A DNA stretch of 52,998 bases, taken from positions 321,564 through 374,561 of the forward strand of contig NZ_SMRP01000006.1 of assembly GCF_004353915.1 (NCBI RefSeq), given 5' to 3'. The translations under genes were made by a program, and so were the position numbers. The notes under the pieces are model-generated. The model did not search any database. It was not told the DNA's origin and saw only the letters and a list, made by a program, of their open reading frames with translations. Numbering within the stretch: position 1 is the stretch's first letter; each line of letters opens with the position of its first letter. This document shows, in pieces, positions 33,034-41,969 of this stretch. Source of the DNA: Paraburkholderia silviterrae (GTDB lineage Bacteria > Pseudomonadota > Gammaproteobacteria > Burkholderiales > Burkholderiaceae).

Positions 33034-34479
33034 ATGTCTCAAGACGCAATAGCCGACGCGCTGGCCGGCGAGCCCCCGCGCACCAAGTCGCGGATCGAAT
33101 CGCGTTCGATCGATTATGTGCCGCTTGCCGAGCGCAAGGGCAAGGCCTGGCACCTGTGGCCCGTGTGGTTCACGGGTGACGCGAACCTCGCGACCATCGC
33201 GGCGGGCGCCATCGGCATCAGCATGGGGGGCAACCTGTTGTGGAGCGCGATCGCCATCGTGCTCGGCAACGTGCTGGGCACCTTCTTCATGGCGTTCCAT
33301 TCGAGCCAGGGACCGCAGCTCGGGCTGCCGCAGATGATCCAGTCGCGCCCGCAGTTCGGCTACATGGGCGCGCTGCTCGTGTGGGTGGTCGCACTGGTCA
33401 CCTATATCGGCTACAACTCGTTCAACCAGCTTATGGCCGGGCAGACCGCGCATCACCTGCTCGGCACCGAGCCGCATGTGAGCTACATCGTCTTCACGGT
33501 GGTGTCGGTTGCGCTTGCGGTGTTCGGCTATGACCTGATCCACAAGGCGCAGCGCTGGCTCGCCTTCGCGCTGCTTGCCGCGCTCACGATCTTCAGCATC
33601 GGCATGTGCGTGAAGGTGCAGTTCCCCGCGGGTCAGCTGAGCCTCGCCGGCTTCAAGACCACGCCGTTCCTCGTGCAGCTCTTCTCGGCGGCGGCCTATC
33701 AGCTCTCGTGGTCGATCTACGTTTCGGACTACTCACGCTACCTGCCGCCCAAGACCGGCGTGCGCGCCACCTTCTGGTGGACCTTCCTTGGCGCGCTCAT
33801 TGGCGGTATCTGGATGATGCTGGTGGGCACGGCGGCCGCAGCGCTGAACTCGCAGATCGAGATCTCGGATGCGGTCCAGCGTGCGGGCGACATGATCTTT
33901 CCGGGCTTCGGCACGGTCACGCTGCTGCTCTCGCTGCTGGGGCTGCTCGCCATCACGGGCCTGAACTTCTACGGCGCGTCGCTCACGCTGCTCAGCATCA
34001 CCGACTCGTTCAAGCCGCTCAAGTCCAATGCCACCAAGCGCATCGTGAGCCTGGTCGTGGTGGCGGTGGTGGCGACTTCGCTCGCGTTCGCGGCCTCGGA
34101 CAACTTCATGGGCAAGTTCGGCGACTTCCTCGGCATCCTGGGCTATCTGTTCACGCCGTGGACCGCGATCAACCTCATCGACTTCTTCGTCGTGCGCCAC
34201 TCGCACTACTCGGTGCGCGAGATCTTCAACCCGCGCGGCATTTACGGGCGCTGGAACTGGCGCGGCCTGACCGCTTACGCGGTGGGCTTCGTCGCGATGA
34301 TTCCGTTCTTCAAGACCGACATGTACACCGGTCCGGTCGCCCGCGCGCTGGGCGGCACCGACATCGCGATGCTCGTGGGCCTGCCCGTGGCCGCGCTGGT
34401 CTACCTGTGGACCTGCCGCTCGCTCGACATCGAAAAGGAACGCGAGCTCGTGCGTGAAGCCGACCGTGGCCTGAACTGA
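33034..34479 (+). CDS. NCS1-family permease (nucleobase:cation symporter-1 type)
   Basis: This 481-residue permease has about 12 helices and the NCS1 landmarks near the start (SRSIDYVPLAERKGKAWHLWPVWFTGDANLATIAAG), GLPQMIQSRPQFGYMGA and WSIYVSDYSRYLPP. Known members import cytosine, allantoin, hydantoins, uracil or thiamine-related pyrimidines. ATG 33034 is preceded by GGAGGAG. It is divergent from cntA and 22 bases upstream of a porin, so it is probably the inner-membrane entry for this cluster's substrate. Carnitine and betaine usually enter by BCCT or ABC systems, so an NCS1 carrier here is unexpected, and the true substrate may be a ring compound bearing a methylated nitrogen. Confidence 0.85.
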   Translation: MSQDAIADALAGEPPRTKSRIESRSIDYVPLAERKGKAWHLWPVWFTGDANLATIAAGAIGISMGGNLLWSAIAIVLGNVLGTFFMAFHSSQGPQLGLPQMIQSRPQFGYMGALLVWVVALVTYIGYNSFNQLMAGQTAHHLLGTEPHVSYIVFTVVSVALAVFGYDLIHKAQRWLAFALLAALTIFSIGMCVKVQFPAGQLSLAGFKTTPFLVQLFSAAAYQLSWSIYVSDYSRYLPPKTGVRATFWWTFLGALIGGIWMMLVGTAAAALNSQIEISDAVQRAGDMIFPGFGTVTLLLSLLGLLAITGLNFYGASLTLLSITDSFKPLKSNATKRIVSLVVVAVVATSLAFAASDNFMGKFGDFLGILGYLFTPWTAINLIDFFVVRHSHYSVREIFNPRGIYGRWNWRGLTAYAVGFVAMIPFFKTDMYTGPVARALGGTDIAMLVGLPVAALVYLWTCRSLDIEKERELVREADRGLN

Positions 34480-34501
34480 TCCCGCTTACGATTAAAACAT
34501 C

Positions 34502-35668
34502 ATGAATTCGACGCACAAAATGCGTAATACAGTACTCCTAACAGCATTGCAGGCGGCCATGCTCACGTTCGCGGCGCTGCCGATGTCCGCCGCGCACGCG
34601 CAAAGTAGTGTCACGTTGTACGGGATCATCGACGCCGGCGTCACCTACGTCTCGAACGCAGGCGGCTCGCACCAGGCGAAGTTCGACGACGGTGTCTCGT
34701 ACGGCAACCGCTGGGGCGTGAAGGGCACCGAAGACCTGGGTGGCGGGCTGAAGGCCGTGTTCACGCTGGAAAGCGGCTTTCACGTGGGCAACGGGCAGAT
34801 CTCGAACGGCGGCTCGCTGTTTGGCCGCCAGGCTTTTGTCGGTTTGCAGAGCGACTGGGGCACGCTCACCTTCGGCAACCAGATCGACATGACGCAGGAG
34901 TTTGTCTACCTGTACAACGTCTCCGCATGGGCGAGCGGCTACGCCATCAACCAGGGCGACTTCGACCGCATGAACGGCGACCATCTGCAGAATGCCGTGA
35001 AGTTCATGTCGAACACCTACGGCGGCTTCCAGTTCGGCGGCATGTACTCGTTCAGCAATACGCCGGGCGAGTTCCACACGGGCAGCGCGTGGAGCGTGGG
35101 CGCGCAGTATCAGCACGGCGCGTTTGCGATGGGCACGGCGTACACGCAGTTGAACAACCCGTCGGGCATCTATGCGTTCGACCCGTACGCGATGATCGGC
35201 ACGCATACGTTCTTCGGCCGTCCCACCGTGAGCGTCGATCCTGCCTCGGGCGCGATCACGGACCTCTACGCGAACACGCCGTTCCCGGTGGACAAGCAGG
35301 GCGCGTTCGGCGTGGGCGCGAGCTACGCGATCGGCACGGTCACGCTGATGGGCGACTTCACCTACACGCAGATCAAGGCGTTCGGTCAAAGCGAGCACAT
35401 GCAGGTGGGCGAAGGCGGCGCGAACTGGCAGATCACGCCGGCGACGAGTCTGGTTGGCGGCTACCAGTACACGCACTTCGACGGGCACCATTGGAACCAG
35501 CTTTCGGCGGGCCTGCACTATCTGCTCTCGAAGAGCACGGATGTCTACATCTCGGGCGACTGGTTGAAGGCGTCGCAAGGCGTGGACGCGGTGATCGGCT
35601 ATAGTTTCACGCCATCCACCACGACCACGCAGGCTGACGTGCGCATTGGCATGCGCCACTCGTTCTGA
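34502..35668 (+). CDS. Gram-negative porin of the catabolic cluster
   Basis: This 388-residue outer-membrane porin has a signal sequence ending at AHA-QSS (about residue 34), the first strand SSVTLYGIIDAGVTYVSN, the family segment RWGVKGTEDLGGGLKAVFTLESGF and the terminal Phe (GMRHSF). It follows the NCS1 gene by 22 bases and ends before a hairpin, so it is probably cotranscribed and gives the substrate passage through the outer membrane. ATG 34502 has no strong ribosome site, hinting at translational coupling. Confidence 0.9.
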   Translation: MNSTHKMRNTVLLTALQAAMLTFAALPMSAAHAQSSVTLYGIIDAGVTYVSNAGGSHQAKFDDGVSYGNRWGVKGTEDLGGGLKAVFTLESGFHVGNGQISNGGSLFGRQAFVGLQSDWGTLTFGNQIDMTQEFVYLYNVSAWASGYAINQGDFDRMNGDHLQNAVKFMSNTYGGFQFGGMYSFSNTPGEFHTGSAWSVGAQYQHGAFAMGTAYTQLNNPSGIYAFDPYAMIGTHTFFGRPTVSVDPASGAITDLYANTPFPVDKQGAFGVGASYAIGTVTLMGDFTYTQIKAFGQSEHMQVGEGGANWQITPATSLVGGYQYTHFDGHHWNQLSAGLHYLLSKSTDVYISGDWLKASQGVDAVIGYSFTPSTTTTQADVRIGMRHSF

Positions 35669-35684
35669 TGCCACAGTGAAGCGG

Positions 35685-35704
35685 GCGGGGCCGCCGCGCC
35701 CCGC
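35685..35704 (+). terminator. Hairpin after the porin gene
   Basis: GCGGGGC (35685-35691) pairs with GCCCCGC (35698-35704), 17 bases after the porin stop. There is no T run. Confidence 0.45.
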
Positions 35705-35754
35705 TTCGCGCTCACGCTCGCGCGTTTGCCTGCGTGTTTGCCCGAATCCCTGCC

Positions 35755-36735
35755 ATGAAACTTCCCGGCTCTCCCGAACTCGACGACCTGCGTGTGTTCT
35801 GCATGGTCGCCCGCAAGTCCAGCTTCAGCGCGGCGGCCGAGGCGCTTGCCGCGTCGGCCGCCTATGTGAGCAAGCGCGTGGGCGTGCTCGAGGCGAGCCT
35901 CGGCACGCGTTTGCTGCACCGCTCGACGCGCCGCGTGGCGATGACAGCGGCGGGCGAGCGCGTGTTCGCGTGGGCCGAAAAAATCCTCGACGACGTGGAC
36001 CAGCTCGTCGAAGACGTCTCCAGCACGCGGCGCATGCCGCGCGGCACGCTGCGCGTGTCGAGCAGCTTCGGCTTCGGCCGCAAGTTCGTCGCGCCCGCGC
36101 TGGCGGACTTGCAGGACCAGTATCCGCAGCTGAACGTGCGGCTCGATCTGTTCGATCGCGTCGTCGACGTGGCGGGCGAGGGCTTCGACCTGGACGTGCG
36201 CATCGGCGACGAGATCGCGGGACATCTGATCGCAAGGCGTCTCGCGACCAACTATCGGGTGCTGTGCGCCGCGCCCGCGTACATCGAGGCGCACGGCGCG
36301 CCGCAGAGCATCGCGGATCTGGAGTCGCACGCGTGCCTCGCGATCAAGGAGCGCGACCATCCGTTCGGCGTCTGGCGGCTCGATACCGGCGGCGAGACGG
36401 TCGGCGTGAAGGTGACGGGGCCGCTCTCGACGAACCACGGCGAGGCTGCGGTGCAATGGGCGCTGGCGGGGCGCGGCATCGTGCTGCGCTCGATCTGGGA
36501 CGTGCAGCCCTTGCTCGACGAGGGGCGGCTGCAGCGCGTGCTGCCCGAGGTGACGCAACCGGCCAATGTGTGGGCGGTGTTTCCGGAGCGCCTCGCGCAA
36601 TCGGCCAAGGTGAAGGTGTGCGTGGACTTTCTCGCCGAAGCGTTTGCGCAGGCCGGGTTGCCGGTGTCAGCAGGCGACGCCGGTTCCATGAAGCGCGACA
36701 CGGCGGCAAGGGAGCGCAACATCGAATCCGATTGA
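35755..36735 (+). CDS. LysR-family transcriptional regulator
   Basis: This 326-residue regulator has the LysR helix-turn-helix (about 8-65; SSFSAAAEALAASAAYVSKRVGVLEASLG) and an effector domain of the CrgA/DmlR subgroup (GTLRVSSSFGFGRKFVAPAL, DLDVRIGDE). ATG 35755 was preferred over the in-frame GTG 35734 because the family starts close to the helix-turn-helix. The GbcA-like oxygenase gene follows after 16 bases in the same direction, which is unusual for LysR genes, and the two are probably cotranscribed. It may control the NCS1-porin pair, the oxygenase, or both. Confidence 0.85.
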   Translation: MKLPGSPELDDLRVFCMVARKSSFSAAAEALAASAAYVSKRVGVLEASLGTRLLHRSTRRVAMTAAGERVFAWAEKILDDVDQLVEDVSSTRRMPRGTLRVSSSFGFGRKFVAPALADLQDQYPQLNVRLDLFDRVVDVAGEGFDLDVRIGDEIAGHLIARRLATNYRVLCAAPAYIEAHGAPQSIADLESHACLAIKERDHPFGVWRLDTGGETVGVKVTGPLSTNHGEAAVQWALAGRGIVLRSIWDVQPLLDEGRLQRVLPEVTQPANVWAVFPERLAQSAKVKVCVDFLAEAFAQAGLPVSAGDAGSMKRDTAARERNIESD

Positions 36736-36751
36736 AAAGGAGGAGCTTTCC

Positions 36752-38008
36752 GTGATTGATTTTGCCCAGGTCCGTTCGTTGCTCGAGGCGCGCCGCTCAG
36801 GCTATAGCCTCGCAGGGGACTTCTATACGGCCCCCGCGATGCACGAACTCGACATCGAGGCGGTGTTCTCGAACGAATGGCTGTTCGCCTGCAACGTGGC
36901 CGAGATCCCGCGAGCGGGCGACTACGTCACGCTCGATATCGGCAAGACTTCGGTGGTGGTGCTGCGCGGCAAGGATGGCGGCGTCAACGCGTTCTTCAAC
37001 ACTTGCCGCCATCGCGGCTCGCTCCTGTGCACCGAGCCGCAAGGGCATGCGAAGCGGCTCGTCTGCCCCTATCACCAATGGGTCTATGAGCTCGACGGCA
37101 GCTTGCTGAGCGCGCGTCAGATGCCCGCCGGCTTCGACCGTAGCGAGCACGGATTGCGCCCGGTCCACGTCGAAGTGATCTGCGGCATGGTCTATATCTG
37201 CATCGCCGACAATCCGCCCGATATTGCGCGCTTCAAGGCGGCGGTCACGCCGTATATCGCGCCGCACCGTCCCGAGCGCACCAAGGTCGCCTATTCGGAG
37301 ACCCTCGTGGAGGACGCGAACTGGAAGCTCGTGATCGAGAATAACCGCGAGTGCTATCACTGCGTGGGGAATCATCCGGAACTGCTGGCCACGCTGATCG
37401 AATTCGCGCTGCCCGACGACCCGCGCGCGAACCGCGATTTCCAGCTATTGATGCAGGAAAAGACGGCGCTCTGGGACCGCCTCGGCTTGCCGCATCTGCC
37501 CGCGGACGGCGGCACGGAGTTTCGCTGCATCCGCCTGCCGTTCCATCGCGGCGCGCTGTCGTTTACCCCGGATGGGCGCCCTGCATGCAAGAAGCTGCTC
37601 GGCGATTTCACCGAGCCCGATATCGGCTCCGTGCGGATGTTCAGGGTTCCGAACAACTGGAATCACTTTCTCTCGGACCATATCATCCACTTCCGCGTGC
37701 TGCCGCTCTCGGCCACGCAGACGGCGCTCAAGACGACCTGGCTCGTGCATGAAGACGCCGTTGAAGGCGTGGATTACGACATCGAGACGCTCACGCAAGT
37801 CTGGCGCGCGACCAACGATCAGGACGCCACGCTGGTGGCGCACAACCAGCGCGGCGTGAGTTCGAAGGGGTATCGGCCGGGGCCTTATGCGCCTTCGGAG
37901 TTCATGCTGACCAACTTCACCGACTGGTATGCGGGGAAGCTGGCGGGATATCTCGAAGGTCTGCCGTCGCGCCATGCGCCGATCCGGCTCGCGGTGGCGC
38001 AGGCGTGA
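36752..38008 (+). CDS. Rieske oxygenase, GbcA/stachydrine demethylase (Stc2)-like
   Basis: This 418-residue oxygenase has Rieske ligands Cys85/His87 and Cys105/His108, iron ligands His203 and His208 in NNRECYHCVGNHPEL, and Glu200 at the bridging position, as in glycine betaine monooxygenase GbcA and stachydrine demethylase. These remove one methyl group from a betaine as formaldehyde. The C-terminal RGVSSKGYRPGPYAPSEF is also typical. GTG 36752 has a very strong AAAGGAGGAG. No reductase gene is adjacent; the CntB-like protein at 28732 is the nearest donor. Its 3' end overlaps the convergent alpha/beta hydrolase gene by 92 bases. Confidence 0.83.
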   Translation: MIDFAQVRSLLEARRSGYSLAGDFYTAPAMHELDIEAVFSNEWLFACNVAEIPRAGDYVTLDIGKTSVVVLRGKDGGVNAFFNTCRHRGSLLCTEPQGHAKRLVCPYHQWVYELDGSLLSARQMPAGFDRSEHGLRPVHVEVICGMVYICIADNPPDIARFKAAVTPYIAPHRPERTKVAYSETLVEDANWKLVIENNRECYHCVGNHPELLATLIEFALPDDPRANRDFQLLMQEKTALWDRLGLPHLPADGGTEFRCIRLPFHRGALSFTPDGRPACKKLLGDFTEPDIGSVRMFRVPNNWNHFLSDHIIHFRVLPLSATQTALKTTWLVHEDAVEGVDYDIETLTQVWRATNDQDATLVAHNQRGVSSKGYRPGPYAPSEFMLTNFTDWYAGKLAGYLEGLPSRHAPIRLAVAQA

Positions 38009-39014
38009 GGCGAGTGCTGTGCGCGGGCGGCTGCATGAGCCATTGCGCGAGCCTTGCGTGCACCGCGGCACGCGTGAAGATCTCGAAGTGATTCGTGTCG
38101 GGGAGAATCGTGAACGCGCTCGCCGGCGATTCCCGCTCGAACAGCGCCCGCAGGCGTTGCGCGTCGACGGCCTCGTCATGCTCGCCGATCAGCACCGCGG
38201 CCCGGTCCGCCAGTTTTTGCACGTCGGCGGCGTAACGAGTGCGCGGTTGATAAGAGACGCAGAGCCGGTGGGAATAGGCCAGAGTTTCCGAGCCGTCCCG
38301 GAATCGCGCGGGCTTGTTGAATTCGATGACCGGTAGCGCGTTGAAGCCGCGAATGCCAAACGCATTCAGAATGCTCAATCCAATGATGCGCGCGAGGCTG
38401 ACCTGCGCCCAGCCGCCCGCCGACCGGCCTCTGAGCGTGGTGGAGGTTGGAATGACGGGGCTCAGCATCAGGAAGCGCGAGGCGAGCCTGGCGTAGGCAC
38501 CACCGGCAAAGCGGATCACGAGCCCGGCGCCGCTGGAATGTCCTCCAAGCACGACCGGTCCATCGAAATGTTGTCCGCGCAACTCGGCGATCAGATCGGC
38601 GATATCGTCTTCGAGCTGGCCGACGTAGTCGACGTCTCCACGGCGGCGGCCGGACAGAAAGTGGCCGCGCAGGTTCGGCAGGACGACCTTGGCCGCGCCG
38701 GCAGCGGCAATCGCGGCGGCCAGATGATGGTAGGAGCGTCCATGAGCGGACGATCCGTGGATGAACACCAGTATCTGGTCCGCCGCCGAATCATAAAGCC
38801 GCCAGGCGAGCCGCTCGCCATCTCTGGCCGTGTATCGGCGCAGCGCCGGCAAATCGGCTTCCGGCGTCCGGGGCAAGGCATCGAAGCCGAACACGTCGCT
38901 TTCCTCATCCTCGTCGTGCGCCGGGCGTGGGGCAATGGCCGCCAGCGCGATCGCAACGGCGATAACCGCCAGCGCCGCCACAAGCAGGTGCAGCATCCCA
39001 AACAATATGACCAC
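37917..39014 (-). CDS. Membrane-anchored alpha/beta hydrolase
   Basis: This 365-residue protein begins with a hydrophobic anchor (about 5-28) and continues with an alpha/beta hydrolase fold: oxyanion loop FIHGSSAHGRSYHHLA, nucleophile Ser in GHSSGAG, Asp in GEHDEAV and His in DTNHFEIF. Esterase or lysophospholipase-like action is possible; the substrate is unknown. GTG 39014 has GGAG six bases upstream; ATG 38996 is the alternative. The last 31 codons and the stop run antisense over the end of the Rieske gene, giving a Pro/Ala/Arg-rich tail (after WLMQPPAHS) that is probably not part of the fold. Confidence 0.78.
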   Translation of the reverse strand: MVILFGMLHLLVAALAVIAVAIALAAIAPRPAHDEDEESDVFGFDALPRTPEADLPALRRYTARDGERLAWRLYDSAADQILVFIHGSSAHGRSYHHLAAAIAAAGAAKVVLPNLRGHFLSGRRRGDVDYVGQLEDDIADLIAELRGQHFDGPVVLGGHSSGAGLVIRFAGGAYARLASRFLMLSPVIPTSTTLRGRSAGGWAQVSLARIIGLSILNAFGIRGFNALPVIEFNKPARFRDGSETLAYSHRLCVSYQPRTRYAADVQKLADRAAVLIGEHDEAVDAQRLRALFERESPASAFTILPDTNHFEIFTRAAVHARLAQWLMQPPAHSTRLTPAPPRAGSAHGATADLRDIPPASPHTSR

Positions 39015-39080
39015 GGGTGTCTCCGCTATCGATGGGTATTGATTGCGCCGCCACGGGTTCGCGGCGGCGCTTCCTGCCGG

Positions 39081-39953
39081 TCACACGAGGGGGAGGTAGA
39101 TATCGGTTTGCCACTGGTCGTGAGGCGTTTCCGGCCAGGCGCTCAGGTAATGAAAGAACAGCGGGTGGTCGCGCAGCTCTTCGCCGCTCGAGGGCAGCCA
39201 GTCGCGATAAATCGGATAGATGCTTTCGCCAACGTGGTCGGTCGATCCGATATGCCGGACCACCGCGCAGCGTCCGCCCGGAATGACGAGCTCGCGCACA
39301 CCGTAGGCATTCGGGGCAACGGGCCCGTCGACCTCGCCGCAAATATCGAAGCGGAAGTCGTCGGCCGGCGTAGTGTCCGGGTTGCTGCGCGGGATGCCGA
39401 ACGTGCGGCTGGTTTCGATCGGCGATTGGCCGCTTTGCTTGCGCCAGTCGATGAATTTGCGCACGCTCTCGTTCACGAGCCCGATCGGGCCGCTGTGTTC
39501 GAGCGCGGCGACGCGCGTTTCGGAAAAGTCGACAATTCGAACTTGCATGGTGAGCTTCCTGGTCAGATAGGGGACGACGAAGGTTGCACTCCAGACCTGC
39601 CAGTTCGGATGCTGCCGGAACGCGCTCGGCGCCATGCCGAACGCGCGCTTGAATGCGCGGCTGAAGGCTTCAGGGCTGTCGAAGCCGGCGTCGAGCGCGG
39701 CATCGAGCACCGTGCACGAGTCGTGCGCTGCGAGCCGATGGGCCGCGCGGCGCAAACGCATCAGTTGCACGTAGCGCGCAACCGGCACGCCCACGTAGGC
39801 GGCAAACTGGCGGTGGAAATGGAACCTGGAGAAGTGAGCGATCTGGCTCAGCGTGTCCACCGACAGGTCGCCTTCGAGGTTCGCGTCGATGTGTGCGAGT
39901 ACGGCGTCGAACCGTTTCGTGTAGGCGCGGGTGGCGTCGGTGTGGGCTTGCAT
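39081..39953 (-). CDS. AraC-family regulator with GyrI-like effector domain
   Basis: This 290-residue protein has an N-terminal AraC pair of helix-turn-helices (about 10-115; LSQIAHFSRFHFHRQFAAYVG, AALDAGFDSPEAFSRAFKRAFGMAPSAFR) and a C-terminal GyrI/SbmC-like small-molecule domain (about 133-290; VRIVDFSETRVAALEHSGP). Such proteins (Rob- or BltR-like in logic) sense hydrophobic or cationic drugs. It lies 66 bases downstream of the alpha/beta hydrolase start on the same strand, which it may control. The arsenic operon upstream is separated by a hairpin. Confidence 0.85.
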   Translation of the reverse strand: MQAHTDATRAYTKRFDAVLAHIDANLEGDLSVDTLSQIAHFSRFHFHRQFAAYVGVPVARYVQLMRLRRAAHRLAAHDSCTVLDAALDAGFDSPEAFSRAFKRAFGMAPSAFRQHPNWQVWSATFVVPYLTRKLTMQVRIVDFSETRVAALEHSGPIGLVNESVRKFIDWRKQSGQSPIETSRTFGIPRSNPDTTPADDFRFDICGEVDGPVAPNAYGVRELVIPGGRCAVVRHIGSTDHVGESIYPIYRDWLPSSGEELRDHPLFFHYLSAWPETPHDQWQTDIYLPLV

Positions 39954-40059
39954 GGGCTGGAGCGATCAAAGCTGCGATGGACGTATGATCGCCCAGGTTC
40001 GCCGCTTCGCACCTAGCCGCGCTTGCTCTATTGAGCGGATTGCCCGAGGGGCGTTGCGG

Positions 40060-40105
40060 GGCCGGGGAGCGCCGCATGCTTCAGATGTGCGGTGCCGCCC
40101 CGGCC
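40060..40105 (-). terminator. Terminator hairpin of the arsenic operon
   Basis: GGCCGGGG (40060-40067) pairs with CCCCGGCC (40098-40105), and GCCGCAT/ATGTGCGGT extends the stem inside. It lies 30 bases beyond the arsH stop. Confidence 0.5.
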
Positions 40106-40134
40106 CGGTGAAGGGAAGCAGGAGCCGGCATCGC

Positions 40135-40857
40135 TCAGATACTGGCCTGGTTCACGCGCTTCGTCAGTTCCTCCGCGCTTTCCTTGCGCTCGCTGTACCG
40201 GTCTACGAGATACGGACCGATATCGCGGGTCAGCAACGTGAACTTGACCAGTTCCTCCATCACGTCCACGACGCGGTCGAAATAAGCCGATGGCTTCATG
40301 CGGCCGGCTTCGTCGAATTCCATGAACGCCTTGGCCACCGACGACTGGTTGGGGATGGTCAGCATGCGCATCCAGCGTCCGAGCACGCGCATCTGGTTCA
40401 CGGCGTTAAACGACTGCGAGCCGCCGCTCACCTGCATCACGGCGAGGGTCTTGCCCTGGGTCGGCCGGACCGCGCCGACCGAAAGCGGAATCCAGTCGAT
40501 CTGCGACTTCATGATGCCGGTCATCGCGCCGTGCCGTTCGGGCGAGCACCAGACCATGCCTTCCGACCACAGCACCAACTCCCGCAACTCGGCCACTTTG
40601 GGATGGCTGTCCGGCGCATCGTCGGGCAGCGGCAGGCCGCTCGGGTTGAAGGTGCGGACCTCGGCGCCCATGGCCGTGAGCAGTCGCGCGGCTTCTTCGG
40701 TGAGCAAGCGGCTGAACGAGCGCGCTCTGAGCGAGCCATAAAGCAGCAGGATGCGCGGCGGATGTGGCGACGCTTTCGCGGGCTGCAAGCGGGCGATATC
40801 GGGAACGCGGAACAGTGCGGGGTCGACTTGCGGCAGGTCAGTGGTGTTTTCAGTCAT
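40135..40857 (-). CDS. arsH: ArsH, NADPH-dependent FMN reductase / organoarsenical oxidase
   Basis: This 240-residue flavodoxin-like protein has the FMN loop GSLRARSFSRLLTEEAARLL, the ArsH block WCSPERHGAMTGIMKSQIDWIPLS and the QVSGGSQSFNAVNQMRVLGRWMRM stretch. ArsH oxidises trivalent methylated and aromatic arsenicals to less toxic pentavalent forms, and can reduce quinones or metals. Length and N-terminal extension (LPQVDPALFRVPD) are typical. It is the last gene of the operon, 18 bases after acr3. Confidence 0.93.
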   Translation of the reverse strand: MTENTTDLPQVDPALFRVPDIARLQPAKASPHPPRILLLYGSLRARSFSRLLTEEAARLLTAMGAEVRTFNPSGLPLPDDAPDSHPKVAELRELVLWSEGMVWCSPERHGAMTGIMKSQIDWIPLSVGAVRPTQGKTLAVMQVSGGSQSFNAVNQMRVLGRWMRMLTIPNQSSVAKAFMEFDEAGRMKPSAYFDRVVDVMEELVKFTLLTRDIGPYLVDRYSERKESAEELTKRVNQASI

Positions 40858-40875
40858 GTTGTTGTTCCGTAGTCC

Positions 40876-41946
40876 TCAGGTGCATTCGTACCAGTCTTTT
40901 GAGCGGTTGACGATGCGCACCACCAGCAGCATGACCGGCACCTCGATCAGCACGCCCACGACCGTGGCCAGCGCGGCGCCCGACTGGAAACCGAACAGGC
41001 CGATCGCGGTGGCGACAGCCAGCTCGAAGAAGTTCGACGCGCCGATCAATGCCGACGGGCAAGCGATATTGTGCTTTTCGCCGACCGCGCGATTGAGCCC
41101 GTACGCCAGCGCCGAATTGAAGAACACCTGGATCAGGATCGGCACGGCGAGCAGCACGATGACCAGCGGCTGCTTCAGGATTGCCTCGCCCTGGAACGCG
41201 AACAGCAGCACCAGCGTCGCGAGCAGTGCCGTGATGGACCAGGGCCCGATCTTCGCCATGGCCGAGTCGAAGGCCGCCTGCCCTTTGCTGAGCAGCACCT
41301 TGCGCAGGATTTGCGCGAGGATCACGGGGATCACGATGTAGAGCACGACCGAGGTGAGCAGCGTCGCCCACGGCACCGTGATGGCGGAGATGCCGAGCAA
41401 GAGGCCAACGAGGGGCGCAAAAGCGACCACCATGATGCTGTCATTGAGCGCGACCTGCGAGAGCGTGAACAGCGGATCGCCGCCGGTCAGCCGGCTCCAG
41501 ACGAACACCATCGCCGTGCAGGGCGCCGCGGCCAGCAGGATGAGGCCCGCGACATAGCTGTCGAGCTGCGCGGCAGGCAGCATCGGCGCGAAGAGGTGCT
41601 TGATGAAGAGCCAGGCAAGCAACGCCATCGAGAACGGCTTCACCAGCCAGTTCACAACGAGCGTCACGCCGATCCCCTTGATGTGCTGGTGGACTTCATG
41701 CAACGAGCCAAAGTCGACCTTGACGAGCATCGGGATGATCATCACCCAGATCAGCAGGCCGACCGGGAGATTGACCTGAGCGTATTCCATCCGGCCTATC
41801 GTCTGGAAGACGCCTGGCAGAAGCTGGCCGAGCAGGATGCCGGCGACGATGCACAGTGCGACCCAGACGCTCAGGTAGCGCTCGAAGAAGCTGATGGCCG
41901 GCTTCGCGGCGGTCTTGCTCGCAGCGGCAACATTTGGGGTGTTCAT
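40876..41946 (-). CDS. acr3: Arsenite efflux permease, ACR3 family
   Basis: This 356-residue permease with about ten helices exports arsenite. The conserved Cys143 in APCTAMVFVWS, the NDSIMVVAFAP stretch and the ASNFFELAVATAIGLFG block mark ACR3. ATG 41946 is the family start; the longer open frame to 42180 crosses arsC and is a shadow. It lies between arsC and arsH, and its start is 23 bases after the arsC stop, so arsenite made by ArsC is passed to a pump of the same operon. Confidence 0.93.
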   Translation of the reverse strand: MNTPNVAAASKTAAKPAISFFERYLSVWVALCIVAGILLGQLLPGVFQTIGRMEYAQVNLPVGLLIWVMIIPMLVKVDFGSLHEVHQHIKGIGVTLVVNWLVKPFSMALLAWLFIKHLFAPMLPAAQLDSYVAGLILLAAAPCTAMVFVWSRLTGGDPLFTLSQVALNDSIMVVAFAPLVGLLLGISAITVPWATLLTSVVLYIVIPVILAQILRKVLLSKGQAAFDSAMAKIGPWSITALLATLVLLFAFQGEAILKQPLVIVLLAVPILIQVFFNSALAYGLNRAVGEKHNIACPSALIGASNFFELAVATAIGLFGFQSGAALATVVGVLIEVPVMLLVVRIVNRSKDWYECT

Positions 41947-41969
41947 GGGGCGACTCAGTGGAGGAGGGC

